This document shows positions 45,913-54,335 of a stretch of DNA of 64,000 nt, one piece after another. The position numbers and the translations under genes were made by a program. Numbering within the stretch: position 1 is the stretch's first letter; every line of letters begins with the position of its first letter. The stretch is from SAR92 clade bacterium H921 (GTDB taxonomy: Bacteria > Pseudomonadota > Gammaproteobacteria > Pseudomonadales > Porticoccaceae), in contig JAOALD010000001.1 of the NCBI GenBank assembly GCA_025153755.1, positions 558,001 to 622,000 on the forward strand, read 5' to 3'. Under the pieces are notes generated by a model. That model saw only the letters and a list, made by a program, of their open reading frames with translations. It ran no database searches and had not been told where the DNA came from.

Positions 45913-47796
45913 ATGAAAAATTTAACGTCAGTTTTACTGCTGTTCTGCTTATTAAGCAGTTTCAGCTACGCTGAAATCTTTATGCCTCTTAAAGTGGGCG
46001 ATATTACAGTTATGATTCCAATCGGCCCAATACAGGAAAGTGAGGATGAGGAGTCCAGTAAGACTCCCTTGGGCAAAGATGATGATAACGATGGTGTCAG
46101 AGATGATGTTCAGCAAAATATTGTTGCTAAGTACGGCACCAATTCACCCATCGCTACATGGTCACTGGTTATAGCACGAAAGTACCAGAAAATCTTATCT
46201 GGCAATTTAACTGCTCAACAGATTAATCAGCAGATAGCAGATGCCGAGCATCTAAATTCCTGTATACAAAATACCACAGGCACTAACACCGATGGACTAG
46301 GTTATGTTGTGCCACTTCAGTTAAACACGGTAGAGCGCAGTAGAGCCTATTTAACAGCTGCGAGAGATGCCTACCATGAAGCAGGGCCACCCAGTTACAA
46401 AAGTTGTGGTAATAGTGCAACAAGTAAATCGCAGTTGACAAAGGAGGCAAGCAAAATCAATGCCCCGGATTTAAGTGACTATGATGTTTACTTTATTAAT
46501 GGAGTAAATACTAATGAGGATAAAGCAGTTAAAATGAACGAAAGACTGCAAACTCTTATCAAGAAAAATCCAGTCGAGTTACTTTGGAATAAAAACGATA
46601 CCCTTAAACAGTACTTTGATCTGTATGTTGAAAAAATTGGTGAGGTAAATGTTGATAAAACTGATGTGCCAGATTTTTGGAACTTTGTCCTGTTAGGTTC
46701 TGTAAGCCCTGCTATTTCTGGTGCTATTTGGTGGGCTACCCAACGCTGGATGGAGCCAGACCGCGATGTTGGCTATTGGTCTGAACAAGACCTAGAGGAG
46801 ATGATTAAGCGTATAAAAGAATCTCTGGAGAATAAACGTAAAACTTTGGTAGTCTCACATTCTCAGGGTAACTTCTTTTACCGCAATATCCATCAAGCCA
46901 TAGACCAATGGGACACTGACAAAACTAAACAGTGTTTTGCCGGTATTGGTTTTGCGCCGCCTCTCTCTAGCAAGCCCGGTAATTTTGACTATATTACTAA
47001 TAAAAACGATAAGGTAATAAATACAGTACGAGACTTCTGGGGCAACACCCTTGGCGGAAATGTAACAGTGCCGGAGGGCTATAACGATAATAAAAATGGG
47101 CATGGATTGCTTGAAACATACCTTGACCACCCCGCGCCTCTCAAGCGTTTTGAAACGGAGTTAAAACAAGCGGTGAAGCAAATAGATGAGAGTTGCACAG
47201 GCTGTGCAGAACCGGTTGGTAAAAGTGGTCGACAAGGTAAACATCAATACACCTATGCACTCAAAGATACATCTGCTCATAAAGTTGAGATTTCCTTTGA
47301 AGCCTACTCTGTTCCCGACAAAATTCGCATTACCGCAAATGGTAAAACTATTGCCAAAACCAATGGTTTGGTCAGTGGCTTTCATCAATGGCAAATAGAC
47401 TATGACCCTAAAGTGCATGGAACTGAATTTATTGCTCATGTGGATGCACCAGACTCTGCTACTAAGTGGAAGCTATGTATTGATTGCGAAGGGTCAGATT
47501 GTGGTAGTCAGATTGAAAGAAAAAAGGTCAGTTATCTGATTAGGGATGCTAACGATATTCACACAAAATGGGTTTGCGGTAATCACAGGATTGATGGTCA
47601 ATCAGTCCCTGAGTCTGGAGCAGTACAACTAAGCAAGGGGCAGCACAAGTTTTCTGCAGATTGTTGGTGTACTTCAAGACATTTTTGTGGCCGTATCTTT
47701 GGTAATCCAAGTCTTCGTTTAATATCAGCATCTTGCGGTTCAGAAGAGGAATGTAGTTTTGCCGATAAACGAGATGTTATGTTTGAGGTGTATTAA
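45913..47796 (+). CDS. Large exported alpha/beta-hydrolase with Ca-binding segment
   Basis: A 627-residue protein with a signal peptide (to about residue 20). A calcium-type acidic loop DDDNDGVRDD lies at about residues 55-64. The hydrolase core has a lipase-like nucleophile elbow SHSQGN with Ser317. Asp366 (NKNDKV) and His397 (NGHGLLE) stand in the right order to finish a triad. About 230 C-terminal residues with many cysteines form unrecognised modules. Lipase or peptidase activity is likely; the substrate is unknown. Confidence 0.78.
   Translation: MKNLTSVLLLFCLLSSFSYAEIFMPLKVGDITVMIPIGPIQESEDEESSKTPLGKDDDNDGVRDDVQQNIVAKYGTNSPIATWSLVIARKYQKILSGNLTAQQINQQIADAEHLNSCIQNTTGTNTDGLGYVVPLQLNTVERSRAYLTAARDAYHEAGPPSYKSCGNSATSKSQLTKEASKINAPDLSDYDVYFINGVNTNEDKAVKMNERLQTLIKKNPVELLWNKNDTLKQYFDLYVEKIGEVNVDKTDVPDFWNFVLLGSVSPAISGAIWWATQRWMEPDRDVGYWSEQDLEEMIKRIKESLENKRKTLVVSHSQGNFFYRNIHQAIDQWDTDKTKQCFAGIGFAPPLSSKPGNFDYITNKNDKVINTVRDFWGNTLGGNVTVPEGYNDNKNGHGLLETYLDHPAPLKRFETELKQAVKQIDESCTGCAEPVGKSGRQGKHQYTYALKDTSAHKVEISFEAYSVPDKIRITANGKTIAKTNGLVSGFHQWQIDYDPKVHGTEFIAHVDAPDSATKWKLCIDCEGSDCGSQIERKKVSYLIRDANDIHTKWVCGNHRIDGQSVPESGAVQLSKGQHKFSADCWCTSRHFCGRIFGNPSLRLISASCGSEEECSFADKRDVMFEVY
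46960..47031 (+). repeat. 72-bp direct repeat, copy 2 (inside hydrolase gene)
   Basis: Exact copy of 44995-45066. Here it is in its natural coding place, residues about 350-373, including the predicted catalytic Asp366. Confidence 0.97.
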
Positions 47797-47811
47797 AACA
47801 GGAAATAAAAA

Positions 47812-48255
47812 ATGTTAAAAAAACTACTGTTACTATCATTTATCCTTGGACTCTCCTACTGCACCCTATGGGTAGGAGGGTATTCCCATTTGGAACAGAT
47901 TGAGGATGATGAGCATGTGGGCAAAACGCTATTGATTTATCCAACGGCCGGTGAGTTTGTTTTAAAGGAGCATTGGTATTTTGGCAAACGCTCTGGCGAT
48001 AGCTATCTCTCTTCTCAGAAAGCTGTTCGTAATTCTCAAACTCCACCAATCCTGTATAAAACAGTGGGGAAGTATAATGAAGTTTATCATGGAGGTTCAT
48101 TACTTGCCGGAAATGGACTAGTCCAATATCAGGTTAAACAAGTTAAAGGAGAATCAAACAAACGCTTATTTTTCTTTTCTTTTTCTCGCTGCAAAGAACA
48201 AACAGACCTATTCGACCCAGAAACAAACATCAAGATTGATTTTGTTTGTGACTAA
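47812..48255 (+). CDS. Hypothetical exported or membrane-anchored protein
   Basis: A 147-residue protein with an N-terminal hydrophobic segment (LLLLSFILGLSYCTLWVGGY) that may be a signal peptide or lipoprotein signal, and beta-rich remainder. I do not recognise it. It starts 16 bases after the large hydrolase with an AGGAAA site, so the two are probably co-transcribed and may act together. Confidence 0.65.
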   Translation: MLKKLLLLSFILGLSYCTLWVGGYSHLEQIEDDEHVGKTLLIYPTAGEFVLKEHWYFGKRSGDSYLSSQKAVRNSQTPPILYKTVGKYNEVYHGGSLLAGNGLVQYQVKQVKGESNKRLFFFSFSRCKEQTDLFDPETNIKIDFVCD

Positions 48256-48547
48256 TCTGAAGAATCAAGGGGTCAGAGTAGTTTGATTCACAAGGACATC
48301 ACCCTAACGGACATATGCTAGACACTCTTTTAGTTTGGGTCTGTCTTGCGTGGTGCAAGAATCAACCAAAGCCTTTGAGGGAGATCCCACCTATGCAGAT
48401 TGTTGTCGACTCTGGGGCTGTGGAGATTTTTCCAACTCCTTAGGTCGGGGATTATTAGCACTTTCAGAACTTGGGTATAACAAGCTATAATAAAGGTTAT
48501 ACGATATGCTCAATATAGTTAAAATCTGGCTTTGAGGAATGATGCTT
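48256..48547. other. Gap before the peroxiredoxin-like gene
   Basis: About 290 bases containing the REP-like hairpin and a second GAATCAA at 48359 beside a TCTTGC/GCAAGA inverted repeat. No gene is seen. Confidence 0.4.
48262..48289. repeat. REP-like hairpin (GGGGTCAGAGT motif)
   Basis: GAATCAA and TTGATTC form a 7-bp stem around a 14-base loop holding GGGGTCAGAGT. This sequence type is common in repeats tied to REP-associated tyrosine transposases. No transposase is near. Confidence 0.55.
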
Positions 48548-49306
48548 ATGCAGTTGGGATCTTTTCTAGGGATCATTGCCCTAGCTTTATCACTGGGTGT
48601 TACAGCTTTTTGGTTTACTCTGGCACGACGGCTTGCGTTGCCGAACAATAGAACCGGTTTTGTTCTTTTATGGCTAGTATCTGTTGGTGTCGGAGTTATT
48701 GCCCTTATTGAGGGTACAAACTTTATTGGTGGGTTTCCTCCAGTTGTTGCCATTTCAATAAGTAGCCTACTTATCTTCACGGTCTATGTAAGCCCCCAAA
48801 CAGTTGAATCTAGCTATATCATCAAGGTCGGCGATTTCATTCCATCCTTTCAGGCCACTGACGATAAAAATCAGATTTTCGATTCTATAAGTTTAAGGGG
48901 GCATCTGGTACTCATTAAATTTTTCCGAGCGCATTGGTGACCCTATTGTATCGGCGAATTGCGCCGATTGAACGAGCTCCGTGCCGAGATCGATAAACTA
49001 GATATAAAAGTAATCACCGTAAGCACTGATTTGCCACACCAAATCGCAGAAAAGAGACATCTTCATGGAGTTCAGGCAACAATGCTCTCCGATTACGCTC
49101 TTGAAGTGATCGATGCCTTTGGATTGAGGAACACCGCATTCCACAGTGGATTTGGCCTTGATGGGGGAGTCGACGCATTGCCCGTCCCTGCGACTCTTCT
49201 TTTCGATAGCGATGGGAAGCTAGTCTGGATGGATCTTTCCAAGGATTATCAGCGCCGGTCAGATCCGTTAGTCGTGCTAAACGCCATTAAGATTCATTTT
49301 TGCTAG
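48548..49306 (+). CDS. Membrane-anchored peroxiredoxin-like protein with in-frame TGA (probable selenoprotein)
   Basis: The frame reads 130 codons, then TGA at 48938-48940, then 121 codons to TAG at 49306. Residues 1-85 hold about three membrane helices. The rest is an AhpC/TSA thioredoxin-fold domain. Around the stop the reading is VLIKFFRAHW-TGA-PYCIGELRRL, so the TGA stands exactly where family members have the first Cys of WCPYC. Reading it as selenocysteine gives Sec131-x-x-Cys134 in a 252-residue protein. A 7-bp hairpin follows (separate entry). The ATG at 48548 lies nine bases after GAGGA. A simple nonsense mutation is the alternative. Confidence 0.75.
48950..48968 (+). promoter_or_regulatory. 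Putative bacterial SECIS hairpin
   Basis: ATCGGCG (48950-48956) pairs perfectly with CGCCGAT (48962-48968) around loop AATTG. The loop begins 17 bases after the TGA, inside the known bacterial SECIS range. The loop has one G, at its end. If the last G-C pair opens, the loop starts with G, closer to the usual rule. Confidence 0.55.
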
Positions 49307-49466
49307 CTTGCTGTTCCATCGCATCAAAAGCGCTACCTAAATCAGCACGCTCGTTTTTACGATGGTATAGCCATCCAGCTTTACTGCCGAAAGCTATGCT
49401 GCTGCTCCAATTACTAAATTGATTGCTGTGATTAGAGGTTTCCCAGCTACCATATTTTCCATTATG
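49287..49466 (-). pseudogene. Possible gene remnant, unknown
   Basis: A 59-codon open stretch on the minus strand with protein-like composition (NWSSSIAFGSKAGWLYHRK, ending EQQASKNES) but no usable start. It overlaps the peroxiredoxin-like stop. It may be the C-terminus of a lost gene. I do not recognise the family. Confidence 0.3.
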
Positions 49467-49554
49467 TTATGGGTCTCAAAGACCAAAGCGATTTAGATTA
49501 TGTGATGTTTTTACTTAAACAAAAATATAATTCGATGGATTAAAGGATTAAATA

Positions 49555-49674
49555 GTGACCGTTAAACTAACTCTCCAACAACTTGAATCATTCCTCTGGG
49601 AGACCGCAGACATATTCCGTGGTCAGATGGACGCCTCTGAGTTCAAGGACTATATCTTCGGGATGTTGTTCTAA
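49555..49674 (+). pseudogene. Remnant of type I restriction methyltransferase hsdM
   Basis: From GTG 49555 the 39 codons read like the start of Hsd[23 protein letters not shown] then [11 protein letters not shown], followed by TAA. The intact family continues with a phenylalanine/lysine-rich segment into a 500-residue methyltransferase; none of that follows. The type I system once here has been deleted. Confidence 0.85.
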
Positions 49675-49715
49675 AGACTATTCCACACCCAATGCAATGA
49701 CAACTTGAAGTTACC

Positions 49716-50000
49716 TCAAAAACATCCACTTTCAAATTTTATTCCAAACGTTGAGGCGACCTGTTTTTTGTAATCAAAGTCGAAGTAAAACTCAGCAAAT
49801 GCAGTTTTCATCAAGAAGACATTCTTTCCTGATTTCTTTTTTATGAACTCCCCATCAATTTCGAAGGGGAGACCATCCATAAAAAACAATTCACCATTGT
49901 AAGACCATTTATACAAATGGGGATTTACAGGTATATCTCTGATTAGGGTGTGATGATGACTAAGGGTCGGTTTGGAGTATTTTGAGGTATATATGAGCAT
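49716..50000 (-). CDS. Hypothetical protein
   Basis: A 94-residue frame rich in Tyr, Phe and Lys (WSYNGELFFMDGLPFEIDGEF). Composition looks protein-like, but there is no clear ribosome site and no family I know. It sits between the hsdM remnant and the island's left repeat. It could be a small real gene or a fragment. Confidence 0.35.
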   Translation of the reverse strand: MLIYTSKYSKPTLSHHHTLIRDIPVNPHLYKWSYNGELFFMDGLPFEIDGEFIKKKSGKNVFLMKTAFAEFYFDFDYKKQVASTFGIKFESGCF

Positions 50001-50355
50001 ACAAGGGAGTAATGAAAAGTTCCCTTTTTGTTCCCTTTATCTTTTACTTTATCTATAAAGAAAAATAGACTAAATAAGCAATTGTTTTTAATGGAATTTT
50101 GGTAGCTACGGGTGGACTTGAACCACCGACCCCAGCATTATGAATGACGCTGAGAAAACGTAACTCACTGTTTTTACTCAAAATATGGGCGCTCATAGCA
50201 GATTTAAGTCCCACAAGGCCTCATTAGATCTCATTACACTTCCGCAAAAGTCCCCCACTATCATTTACTATCGAAACTGCGATATTCCGTGTTGCCTCTA
50301 ATAAGATGCTAACATGCTCTAATCACATATGAATAAGTAATAGCGAGGGCAGGGA
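50001..50355. other. Left end of the tRNA-Met island
   Basis: About 350 bases holding the left att repeat (50100-50146) and a putative arm-type site near 50238. No gene is seen. Confidence 0.5.
50100..50146 (-). repeat. Island attachment repeat, distal copy (tRNA-Met 3' half)
   Basis: Perfect 47-base copy of 61468-61514. It covers the tRNA-Met sequence from the CCA end to the anticodon stem. The match ends sharply on both sides. This copy lacks the tRNA 5' half, so it is the displaced end left by site-specific integration. Confidence 0.93.
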
Positions 50356-51663
50356 ATGAGATTATTAATTGGCAGTATCTGTCTGATAGGTATCATATTC
50401 AGCTCGATAACTACTCGAGCAGATGAAATAAACCTTATATTGAACTCCCCGATTAATAAAAGTGGACCTTCTAATAACTGCGAACACGATATCTGTAAAA
50501 CGTTACTATCCACTATTTTGACGGCTGAGAAGACTATTGATTTCGCAATATATGGAATGCGAGGGCAACTACATATACTTAAAGCATTGGAATCTGCCCT
50601 CGACAGAGGTGTGACAGTCAGAGGAATTATCGACAAAGATATTGATAACAAAAATTACTACACTGACACATGGATGCTAGAAAATAAGTTCACGAACATT
50701 CGCTCTGATTATGTAAGTGATAAGAAAACTTTGGAAAAGTTAACGAAAAAGAGCTGGTCCAAAAGCAAAAAAAATAAGTGTAAACGTCCCGAAGGACATA
50801 AAGGTCCACTTCAGTGTTTTAAAGGGGAAGGGTATGCTAGTAAATCTGATATTCGCTTTAGCGGGTATATCATGCACAACAAGTTCTTTATCATAGATAA
50901 CAGGTATGTTTGGACGGGATCTGCAAATATTAGCGATACAGGCACTGGTGGTTACAATGCAAATAACGCTCTTTTTATCGACTCAAAGTCTTTAGCAAGT
51001 GTATTTATTGCAGAGTTTGAAAGGATGTATACCGAGGGCTTGTTTCATCGCGCCAAGAAAGTAACTCGAACAGCCAACTCAGTTAGTATGGCAACCTCTC
51101 CAGAACAAAATATTACGGTAGCATTTTCTCCGCAAGACTATGCGGTTTATTCTGCAGTAATGCCAGTTTTAAAGGGTGCTAAAGAGTCAATTGATATAGT
51201 TATCTTTTTCCTAACGCATAAAAACATCGCGATAGAACTAGTGGAGGAACATAAGCGTGGAGTAAAGGTGAGGATTATTATAGATGCTACGGGAGCGACC
51301 AATGAATACTCGAAACATCAATTCTTACGCGAAAAAGGGATTCCAGTTAAGATTGAAAATTGGGGAGGGAAGATGCACATGAAGTCTGCATTGGTAGACG
51401 GAAAGCATCTAATTACAGGCTCAATGAATTGGACATCTGCTGGTGAAAGTAAAAATGATGAGAACACTTTGGTCATTATGGATTTTCACCAAGCTGGTAA
51501 GTTTGGTTCATTTTATAATGATTTATGGGCATCAATAGATGATCGATGGCTCGATGATAAACCTCGACCGGAATCATTTGAGTCTTTATTTTCATGCAAA
51601 GACAGAATCGATAATGATTTCGACAAAAAGATAGATTCTATGGATGATGGGTGTACAAGATAA
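50356..51663 (+). CDS. Secreted PLD-superfamily phospholipase/nuclease-like protein
   Basis: A 435-residue protein with a signal peptide (about residues 1-22) and two complete HKD active sites: HNKFFIID followed by TGSANIS, and HMKSALVD followed by TGSMNWT. Two such sites in one chain give phospholipase D, nuclease or cardiolipin-synthase-like activity. The C-terminus ends in CKDRIDNDFDKKIDSMDDGC, like the Cys-framed DNDxD repeats that bind calcium. GAGG lies seven bases before the ATG. It overlaps or abuts the next gene, so the two form an operon. Confidence 0.85.
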   Translation: MRLLIGSICLIGIIFSSITTRADEINLILNSPINKSGPSNNCEHDICKTLLSTILTAEKTIDFAIYGMRGQLHILKALESALDRGVTVRGIIDKDIDNKNYYTDTWMLENKFTNIRSDYVSDKKTLEKLTKKSWSKSKKNKCKRPEGHKGPLQCFKGEGYASKSDIRFSGYIMHNKFFIIDNRYVWTGSANISDTGTGGYNANNALFIDSKSLASVFIAEFERMYTEGLFHRAKKVTRTANSVSMATSPEQNITVAFSPQDYAVYSAVMPVLKGAKESIDIVIFFLTHKNIAIELVEEHKRGVKVRIIIDATGATNEYSKHQFLREKGIPVKIENWGGKMHMKSALVDGKHLITGSMNWTSAGESKNDENTLVIMDFHQAGKFGSFYNDLWASIDDRWLDDKPRPESFESLFSCKDRIDNDFDKKIDSMDDGCTR

Positions 51664-51667
51664 AATA

Positions 51668-53074
51668 ATGAAAAGTTGGCAGGAATTATCTTGGTTTAAA
51701 AGGAACCTCATCAATACAAAAGCAATTGATCCACTAGAGCATTCGATACGGCTAAAGGAGCGATTAGAGCAGCTTTCTGATGCATTTCTTCGGCGATCAA
51801 AGGGTGCCACGCATAAGGCTGTAGCCGCGAGTGTCGCTCTCAGGTTAACCGCGTTGGGTGGAACTGCACCAGCAATGATGGGAATAGCATCATTATTTGG
51901 GACTGCCTCAACAGGAACAGCCATTAGTACACTATCTGGAGCTGCTTTTAATAGCGCAGCTTTAGCTTGGTTGGGTGGTTCTGTTGCTACGGGTGCCATT
52001 ATAGTATCTGGCGGAACTATTGCAGCAGGGCTTGGTGCACTATATCTATCAAAGAAAGTCAAATTTTTCTTTGATAACGAGAGGAACCTTAAAGATATAC
52101 CTGAAGACGAAAAGATGGTCGCAGAAGGTATTTTAGGTATTTTAAATAGGCTTGAGACTCAAGGAATGTCAGGACCGATATTGTTAAGCCTATGGCAATT
52201 AAATCTTGAACCCATGATTACAAAAATAACACACTTTACTGATGATCGATTTTCAGGCTGGGAGTGGAGTGACCTGAGAAGGCTCAAAAAAGCAGTAAAG
52301 GTCTTAAAAAAGTTGCAAGTTAAAACTGAATATAAGTTGAGTAATGTAGCCAAATTTTCTATATCGGCTTTCTCCGCTACTGTAACGAAATTATTTTTAG
52401 AGGGCATAAAGTATACAAAGCAAGATGAGTTGGTTATGGAAGCATTTAGAAGGACAACAAATGCTTTATCAAATGCTACGCCTGAAGAAATTGGATCATA
52501 TATAGGCCAGCATGAGACGTTAGAGTCAAGGCAGGGCATGCTTAATAATGTAAAGGGTATATTCCATGAGATATCTTATGCATATGATGAAAATAATGAT
52601 GGTGATGATTGGATAGTTGAACTTAGTGTTAAAACTAATGAGCCTGCAGTTGATGTTTGGTTGGTTAATGAAATGAGTGGAGAGAAAATACCTTACCAAT
52701 TAAAGGCAACAGAAAATACTTCCTCAGCCTCAGCTCACTATGAAAAATATCCTGATATTCAAATTTTAGGCAATGAGGAGCTAGCGGAGAGTAGAGATGA
52801 TGTTGAGAGTTCTGGTTTCAGTAATTCGGCTATGGATGAGCAGGTAACTGAAACAACTGACAAGCTTGCTGAAGATGGGTCAGTTAGTCAGATTGTTGAG
52901 GAGTCAATGACGGCAGGGGCAGCAGCAGCATTTATCACCTATACGATTAATTTAGGGGTGGAATTGAAGACAGGAAAAAAGATTAGTGAAGCGACTGCTG
53001 ACTCTTTAAAACCAGCGAAACAATCATTTATGATTGGGGCGGCGCTCGTGACGATAACTGAGCTAATGATTTGA
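51668..53074 (+). CDS. Unknown protein with glycine/alanine-rich membrane segment
   Basis: A roughly 468-residue protein I do not recognise. Residues about 50-125 are glycine/alanine-rich and hydrophobic with short repeats, which suggests insertion into membrane. A soluble helical part follows. At about residues 300-370 lies an acidic beta region (DWIVELSVKTNEPAVDVWLV, then YQLKAT) that loosely recalls PD-(D/E)xK nucleases; this is weak. Another Ala-rich hydrophobic stretch lies near the end. The start at 51668 follows the PLD stop by four bases; an ATG at 51644 overlaps it. Confidence 0.7.
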   Translation: MKSWQELSWFKRNLINTKAIDPLEHSIRLKERLEQLSDAFLRRSKGATHKAVAASVALRLTALGGTAPAMMGIASLFGTASTGTAISTLSGAAFNSAALAWLGGSVATGAIIVSGGTIAAGLGALYLSKKVKFFFDNERNLKDIPEDEKMVAEGILGILNRLETQGMSGPILLSLWQLNLEPMITKITHFTDDRFSGWEWSDLRRLKKAVKVLKKLQVKTEYKLSNVAKFSISAFSATVTKLFLEGIKYTKQDELVMEAFRRTTNALSNATPEEIGSYIGQHETLESRQGMLNNVKGIFHEISYAYDENNDGDDWIVELSVKTNEPAVDVWLVNEMSGEKIPYQLKATENTSSASAHYEKYPDIQILGNEELAESRDDVESSGFSNSAMDEQVTETTDKLAEDGSVSQIVEESMTAGAAAAFITYTINLGVELKTGKKISEATADSLKPAKQSFMIGAALVTITELMI

Positions 53075-53096
53075 TCTTCTAAAGATAATCCCACCC

Positions 53097-53333
53097 TCAT
53101 ATAAATAGGTCTAATCCTGTAAGGAAAAGCATAGCTCGCATGATGAGTTTTGATCTGGCATCTAGTTCTTCATAAGATTTTTTAAGCTGTTCGATTTCGC
53201 GCTTCGCATCATCCCCGCCAGACTTTATCTTTTCTTTTCCTGCTGATGCGGCTGTTGCAAAGGCAATTCCAGCAGATGATAGACCCAAAAATTTCAATGC
53301 CGATCTTCGGCTATAAGCTTTTTGATCACTCAT
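53097..53333 (-). CDS. Small Tat-exported protein
   Basis: A 78-residue protein with a twin-arginine signal (SRRSALKFLG, then an Ala-rich stretch to about residue 32). A short charged helical part and a hydrophobic C-terminal tail (LIMRAMLFLTGLDLFI) follow. The Tat signal implies export in folded form or with a partner. Function is unknown. It lies alone between two plus-strand genes of the island. Confidence 0.7.
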   Translation of the reverse strand: MSDQKAYSRRSALKFLGLSSAGIAFATAASAGKEKIKSGGDDAKREIEQLKKSYEELDARSKLIMRAMLFLTGLDLFI

Positions 53334-53625
53334 AATATGAGCCAGTCCCGCCGCACCTGAGGAGAATTATTGTAAACAGTGCAAGTATTCGTTTCATGAG
53401 CAACTCCCTTTATTATTAACGTTATGATAGCTGAATACCCCCTTCAGTCAAATCAGGGCTAGATCGAGACGAGATGTTCTTGAAGCTTTTGTCACGCATA
53501 GGCTTGATGTCTTTTGGTGCTGTCGGGACGAGTCATATTTTATTGCGCTGGAGTCGCCTCGAACTTGCACCAGACGTGTCAGACACATTATGCTTTCGAA
53601 GCAGTCTAAAGGAGGATTGTGCTAA

Positions 53626-54321
53626 ATGAAAATTATTACTTATAGAGAGATGTGCAATCAGGAGGGAGTTGAGACTATTCAAAGAGGAATGAACTTCAAT
53701 CTTGGATCTAACTACTCAGTCATCCTAATGTCTGTGAAAAAAGGCTCACCCTATAACGACTTTATTTCTGATGACGGCCGCAAAGTAATTTACGAGGGAC
53801 ATGACGTACCTAGCAATCATGCTCCAATCCCTAAGATGGTTGATCAAGCTAAGACTAATCCCTCTGGTACCCTAACTCAAAATGGTAAATTTTTTGAGGC
53901 GGCTAAGGCTTCATTAAAAATAGATAATTATCACATTGTAAGAATTTATCAAAAGATGACCAAAGGCGTATGGGTAGATAATTTTTTCTTTAAATTAATT
54001 GATGCTGACTTTATTCCTGATGAAAACCGGAATGTATTTAAGTTTACTCTTGAGGCTATAAATGAAATACCAGATGGATCAGTTGTGCAAAAAGAGAGTT
54101 TAGACGATGCTAAGGCAGACCACACTAGAGTCATTCCCTCTCATGTGATTCAAGCGGTATGGAAAAGAGATCAAGGAAAATGTGTGATGTGCGAGGCCAC
54201 AGATAACTTGCATTATGATCACTATCTTCCTTATTCAAAGGGGGGCTCGTCCATAAATCCAGATAATATAAGAATCCTTTGTGGAAGGCATAATTTAATG
54301 AAGAGTGACAAAATTGAATAA
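53626..54321 (+). CDS. SRA-like/HNH modification-dependent endonuclease
   Basis: A 231-residue protein. Residues about 25-145 resemble an SRA/YDG modified-base-binding domain (SPYNDFI, KVIYEGHDVP, a DQAK...LTQNG.F segment, VRIYQK...GVW...FFFKLIDA). Residues about 168-231 are an HNH nuclease (WKRDQGKCVMCEA, YDHYLPYSKGG, NIRILCGRHN). This pairing is typical of type IV restriction enzymes that cut methylated or otherwise modified phage DNA. A strong AAAGGAGGA site precedes the ATG. It is a single gene, without a methylase. Confidence 0.75.
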   Translation: MKIITYREMCNQEGVETIQRGMNFNLGSNYSVILMSVKKGSPYNDFISDDGRKVIYEGHDVPSNHAPIPKMVDQAKTNPSGTLTQNGKFFEAAKASLKIDNYHIVRIYQKMTKGVWVDNFFFKLIDADFIPDENRNVFKFTLEAINEIPDGSVVQKESLDDAKADHTRVIPSHVIQAVWKRDQGKCVMCEATDNLHYDHYLPYSKGGSSINPDNIRILCGRHNLMKSDKIE

Positions 54322-54335
54322 ATGAGCTTCACAGG

